DNA from: Myxacorys californica WJT36-NPBG1
Lineage (GTDB): Bacteria > Cyanobacteriota > Cyanobacteriia > Leptolyngbyales > Leptolyngbyaceae
NCBI GenBank assembly: GCA_019359315.1
Contig: JAHHHO010000003.1
Span: 62,001-126,000, forward strand
Direction of reading: 5' to 3'
Length of the DNA: 64,000 nt
This document shows positions 60,796 through 64,000 of the stretch, in pieces. Under the pieces are notes generated by a model. It saw nothing but the letters and a program-made list of their open reading frames with translations, ran no database searches and was not told the origin of the DNA. The position numbers and the translations under genes were made by a program. How positions within the stretch are numbered: the first letter of the stretch is position 1; each line of letters opens with the position of its first letter.

Positions 60796-61782
60796 GTGCA
60801 ATCAGTTAAGCAGCAGCAAATTCTTGGCTATTTCATTGAAGAAGCGAAAGAACATCTCGATACGATCGAGCAAGGATTAGTCGATCTCAAATCGACAATG
60901 GCAGATGCAGAGCGAGTGAATGAGCTATTTCGGGCAGCGCACTCGATCAAAGGCGGAGCGGCAATGCTCGGCTTTGACAGCATTCAGAAAACGGCTCACC
61001 ACTTTGAGGACTGTTTCAAAATTCTCAAAGAGCACTCGATTAAGGTCGATCAGCGCGTTGAAGACCTGTTTTTAACTGGCTTTGATACGTTGAAGGCACT
61101 GATCGTAGAGCTTCAAAGCCCGTTCGGATTGCGAGAAGAGGCGGCTCAGCAAGCGGTGTTAGCCGCAGAACCAACCTTCAATGAATTGCAGAAGTATTTT
61201 CAAGTTTTACTCTCTGGTGGAACATCTGGTAGTGGAACGATGCCTACCGCCGCTAAGGGCAAATCTGCTTCTACTCTTCCTGCAAATGCGGCGGCTCAGA
61301 TCAACGCCATTCTGAAGGCGATGCTGCAACTGTTTAAGCAGGGCGATTCTCCAAAAAGTCGTCAGCAGCTAATTGCCTTGTGCAATCGCTTAATTCAGGT
61401 TAGTCCAACGGCGAAACCTTGGGTTGTTGTGGTTCAGATGGCTCAACGGGCGATTAGCGCAGAGCGCAACTCTGAAGGAATTGCAGTTCACAACACGTAC
61501 GCCACGATCGCGCCCGTGCTAATTCGAGACTTGAAGCAGGCCAGTGACTTGCTTTTAGCAGGACGCACCGCCGAAATTACAGCCAGCGCTAATTTGCAGA
61601 AACTCGTTGCGCCTGCAACAACGTTGCGCTCTGCCCCTGCTCCCCAACCTGCACGCGCTTCCACTCCCAAACAGGTGTCTATCCCGCTTGAACCGAGAGC
61701 GGCAGCTAGAACCTTGCTAGAAGTGTTCAACAAATCCCAATTGATTGAAATTGCTGAGTTTTTGATGAAAGCTATTCAGTAA
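60796..61782 (+). CDS. Stand-alone histidine phosphotransfer (HPt) domain protein
   Basis: 328 residues from the GTG at 60796, which has AGGAG seven bases upstream; a TTG at 60730 is less likely. The HPt domain is at about 5-120: FIEEAKEHLDTIEQGLVDLK and phospho-His in FRAAHSIKGGAAMLGFD, as in CheA-type P1 domains. The remainder is Ala/Pro/Ser rich with a second helical part (INAILKAMLQLFKQGDSPKS). It can relay phosphate from hybrid kinases; the kinase is not nearby. A dispersed repeat (copy C) encodes AISAERNSEG at about 219-228. Confidence 0.8.
   Translation: MQSVKQQQILGYFIEEAKEHLDTIEQGLVDLKSTMADAERVNELFRAAHSIKGGAAMLGFDSIQKTAHHFEDCFKILKEHSIKVDQRVEDLFLTGFDTLKALIVELQSPFGLREEAAQQAVLAAEPTFNELQKYFQVLLSGGTSGSGTMPTAAKGKSASTLPANAAAQINAILKAMLQLFKQGDSPKSRQQLIALCNRLIQVSPTAKPWVVVVQMAQRAISAERNSEGIAVHNTYATIAPVLIRDLKQASDLLLAGRTAEITASANLQKLVAPATTLRSAPAPQPARASTPKQVSIPLEPRAAARTLLEVFNKSQLIEIAEFLMKAIQ
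61450..61480 (+). repeat. Dispersed 31-bp repeat, copy C (in frame in the HPt gene)
   Basis: Reads GCGATTAGCGCAGAGCGCAA followed by CTCTGAAGGAA and encodes AISAERNSEG. It differs from copy B by one base and from copy A by two. Confidence 0.8.
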
Positions 61783-61808
61783 CAGTTAGGATTAAATCTA
61801 GAGGTCTG

Positions 61809-61840
61809 AGCGCTGAATGAGTAATGCTTTCAGCGCTTTT
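61809..61840 (+). terminator. Hairpin terminator after the HPt gene
   Basis: AGCGCTGAA (61809-61817) pairs with TTCAGCGCT (61829-61837), followed by TTTGAGTTTT. The start of the next gene is 25 bases further. Confidence 0.65.
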
Positions 61841-61862
61841 GAGTTTTAGGAGAAGATCAACC

Positions 61863-62750
61863 GTGAAGATTGGATTTATCGGAATTGGGCTGATGGGACT
61901 ACCGATGGCGCAACGGCTGATCGATGCTCAACATTCTCTCACGGCGTACAATCGCACATCCGCTAAGTTGGAGCCGCTAAAGACGGCGGGAGCCAAAATT
62001 GTGGATGCTCCAGACCACGCGATCGCGGCTTCTGAAGCGATCGTTCTCATGCTCACTGATGCCACCGCGATTCGCAGCGTATTGCTGAGCGAGGCATCAC
62101 GACAACATCTCTTTGGGCGCATAGTGATTCAGATGAGTACGATCGCGCCAGATGAAAGTCGAGAGATTCGAGATGAGGTTGTGGCAGCAGGTGGAGAATA
62201 TATCGAAGCACCCGTGCTTGGCAGTATTCCAGAAGCTCAATCTGGCAACCTGATTGTGATGGTCGGTTCAGAACCAGCGCAGTTTGAGCGAGTGTTGCCT
62301 CTTCTAAATGTTTTTGGTTCAGAACCAATCCTTCTAGGTGCAGTCGGATCTGCTTCTACGGTGAAATTAGCGCTAAATCAACTGATTGGCTCAATGACGA
62401 GCGCTTTTTCTGCCAGTTTAGGGCTTGTCGTCCGTCAGAATGTGGATGTAGAAGCGTTCATGAGTATTTTGCGTAAAAGTGCGTTGTACGCGCCAACCTT
62501 TGATAAGAAGTTGCAGCGAATGCTGGATAGAAACTATTCAAATCCTAATTTTCCAACCAAACATCTCAAAAAAGATATCGATCTCTTTATTAAAACCGCT
62601 CACGCTAATGAGTTGAGCGTTGAGAATGTGAAAGGAGTCCGCAACGTCCTTGAACAGGCACTTCACCAGGAACTTGCAGAAGGGGACTATGCCGCTTTGT
62701 TCTCCATAATTTGTCCTAGCGTTCCCTCGACGTTTGCTGAGCGATCGTGA
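61863..62750 (+). CDS. 3-hydroxyisobutyrate dehydrogenase-family NAD(P)-dependent oxidoreductase
   Basis: 295 residues from the GTG at 61863 (AGGAGA nine bases upstream); the frame extends 13 residues further. Nucleotide motif VKIGFIGIGLMGLPMAQRLI, then TAYNRTSAKLEPL, MSTIAPDESREI (substrate loop), VLGSIPEAQSGNLIVMVG and the catalytic Lys in VKLALNQLIGSMTSAFSASL. The family includes hydroxyisobutyrate, tartronate semialdehyde and succinic semialdehyde reductases. The substrate is not fixed. Confidence 0.88.
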   Translation: MKIGFIGIGLMGLPMAQRLIDAQHSLTAYNRTSAKLEPLKTAGAKIVDAPDHAIAASEAIVLMLTDATAIRSVLLSEASRQHLFGRIVIQMSTIAPDESREIRDEVVAAGGEYIEAPVLGSIPEAQSGNLIVMVGSEPAQFERVLPLLNVFGSEPILLGAVGSASTVKLALNQLIGSMTSAFSASLGLVVRQNVDVEAFMSILRKSALYAPTFDKKLQRMLDRNYSNPNFPTKHLKKDIDLFIKTAHANELSVENVKGVRNVLEQALHQELAEGDYAALFSIICPSVPSTFAERS

Positions 62751-63522
62751 CGGGCCTTAGTAGCTATCCAGTCTTCTTAGCTGTAATGGATACAACAGCT
62801 ATGTTTAAATTTGCTCACTTCCCTCTGTCGCCGTATATACTGCTGGTGAATCTGTTTACGGAGACCTTGAATTAGATTTGGCTGAATCAGCTTGAGCTGT
62901 TGTATTGGTTTGAGTTTGACCGAAGCTTTCACGAAATGATTAGCGCTTGATTGGCTATGGTTGTTTTTTGCTTACTGAAGGTGAGCATCTATTCGAGTAA
63001 ATTTGGTTTGCTAAAAGAGCTTTGGCCTGGAGGTACAAAATAAAACTCAGTACTTTCCGGAAAGCTTTCTCTTGAAATGAAAGATACATCAGATACCGTT
63101 CTAGGCAAACTCTGACTTCTACAGGCACACCAATGCCATCATTTAGTGTTTTTTGTACAGGCAATAGTCTAAGTCACCCTATTAATGTGAATTAATAGAA
63201 CTTGGTTTAGAAATAAATGTAAAAAAGAATACTTAGAAGGGCATTTTAAGCTCAGTGCAAGTAAGTAAATATTCTTCAAGAAAGCTTTAGAGACTCTTGA
63301 AGAGGCAAAAAGATTTCCTGAAGACCACCTGAAAAGGTTTTAGAGAACACTTCAAGGTCGTTAATGTTACAACAGCCCCACTAGTAACATTAATCGACAC
63401 TTTAGCCCCAGCTAAATCCCCACGGTGTCCTCTGAGTTACCCAACTCGATTGTACCTCTCGCATCGCCCCCGCAGAATGACCCGTTGAACGCGACAGTCA
63501 CCGTTTGAGTCCAACACAAGCT
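62751..63522. other. Gene-free AT-rich gap upstream of the glycosyltransferase
   Basis: No convincing gene in about 770 bases; a 69-codon minus-strand frame at 62955-63164 shows no protein character. An inverted pair TTAATGTTAC (63361-63370) / GTAACATTAA (63384-63393) lies 130 bases before the glycosyltransferase start and could be an operator or a hairpin. Confidence 0.5.
63361..63393. promoter_or_regulatory. 10-bp inverted repeat, possible operator
   Basis: TTAATGTTAC and GTAACATTAA are perfect inverted repeats separated by 13 bases (about two helical turns centre to centre), a spacing fit for a dimeric regulator. No regulator can be named. Confidence 0.35.
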
Positions 63523-64000
63523 ATGCGTGTCTTAATCTATTCTTACAATTACTATCCAGAGCCAATCGGGATTGCACCACTCATGACCGAACTCGCTGAA
63601 GGCTTAGCCAAGCGAGGGCATGATGTTCGAGTCATCACAGCGATGCCAAATTACCCGCAGCGACAAATTTACGAAGCGTATCGGGGGAAGCTTTACACAA
63701 CGGAAGAACGCAACGGAGTGACGATCCAGCGTAGCTATGTGTGGATTAAGCCAAAGCCAAGTCTAGTCGATCGCATCCTGCTAGACAGTAGCTTTGTCTT
63801 CACTAGCTTTTTCCAAGCGCTTCGAGGTTGGCGACCAGATTTGATTCTGTTGACTGTGCCGCCTTTGCCTGTGAGCGTGCCTGCCGCCCTCTTAGGTTGG
63901 CTGCACAACTGCCCGATCGTTCTCAACGTTCAAGACATTCTGCCTGAGGCGGCGGTGCATGTCGGGCTAATCAAGAACAAGCTGATGATCCGTGTTCTTG
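63523..64000 (+). CDS. Family 4-like glycosyltransferase (WcaI/WbuB-like), N-terminal part
   Basis: At least 159 residues from the ATG at 63523; the gene runs past the window. MRVLIYSYNYYPEPIGIAPL is the usual GT4 N-terminal start, followed by EGLAKRGHDVRVITAMPNYP, RILLDSSFVFTSFFQALRGW and VLNVQDILPEAAVHVGLIKN. These match the colanic-acid WcaI/WbuB-like transferases that build extracellular polysaccharide at the inner membrane. Only the acceptor-side domain is visible. Confidence 0.85.
   Translation, partial: MRVLIYSYNYYPEPIGIAPLMTELAEGLAKRGHDVRVITAMPNYPQRQIYEAYRGKLYTTEERNGVTIQRSYVWIKPKPSLVDRILLDSSFVFTSFFQALRGWRPDLILLTVPPLPVSVPAALLGWLHNCPIVLNVQDILPEAAVHVGLIKNKLMIRVL

Noticed and set aside
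62955-63164. 69-residue minus-strand frame
   Set aside because: No ribosome-binding site, no recognisable composition, and AT-rich non-coding surroundings.

Overview
This window is chromosomal DNA of a cyanobacterium. Evidence in the sequence: a form IB Rubisco operon in the order rbcL-rbcX-rbcS, a menG-type quinone methyltransferase, a cyanobacterial FtsQ/FtsZ pair, several small families seen mainly in cyanobacteria (DUF4168, DUF2993, DUF2288), and very frequent GCGATCGC (HIP1) octamers inside and between genes. A filamentous Leptolyngbya-like host is plausible, but nothing here proves the genus.

Layout. 1-4.3 kb: the tail of an amidase, an AtzF-like C-terminal domain protein and a large two-kinase hybrid sensor. 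4.3-14.6 kb is the accessory region: an AT-rich gap with a 21-bp triplicate, an unrecognised protein with an amphipathic/hydrophobic segment followed by two subtilisin-like proteases (plus strand), then a convergent minus-strand operon of a NACHT-type NTPase with 11 almost identical HEAT repeats, a RelE-type toxin-antitoxin pair and a small protein with a hydrophobic C-terminal segment. The NTPase and the small protein share a 19-residue tag. A decayed UPF0175/DUF3368 toxin-antitoxin remnant and a 10-unit 21-bp array lie at the edges. 14.6-28.1 kb: rhomboid protease, a disulfide-reductase-like flavoprotein without its redox cysteines, cobD-like enzyme, HU, A-type Fe-S carrier, TPR protein, epimerase, UvrD-like ATPase, DUF445, menG and a REC-GAF regulator. 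28.4-29.5 kb: a small AT-rich three-gene module that may have been transferred. 29.7-32.6 kb: the Rubisco operon and its leader.

32.6-48 kb: two ExbB/ExbD pairs, envelope proteins, a secreted-type FG-GAP/CARDB protein, cobO, a deoxyhypusine-synthase-family enzyme with a long structured leader, thyX, TPR and YdcF proteins. 47.5-58 kb: ftsQ-ftsZ, moeA, a 15-unit 21-bp array, a DUF2252 protein, and a gpmI-secG-matrixin minus-strand run followed upstream by an ABC-F ATPase. 58-64 kb: DUF952 with a likely 46-residue partner, a VOC protein, a type IV pilin-like fusion, a stand-alone HPt protein, a 3-hydroxyisobutyrate-dehydrogenase-like enzyme and the start of a glycosyltransferase that runs off the end.

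The two most interesting parts are (i) the plus-strand cassette of a membrane-active-looking protein with two proteases and (ii) the facing NACHT-HEAT operon with a shared interaction-type tag; both resemble, in architecture only, bacterial conflict or regulated-death systems. Also notable is a 31-bp dispersed repeat that sits in the same reading frame in three unrelated genes, encoding AISA-[KE]-RNS-[EV]-G-x-A each time.
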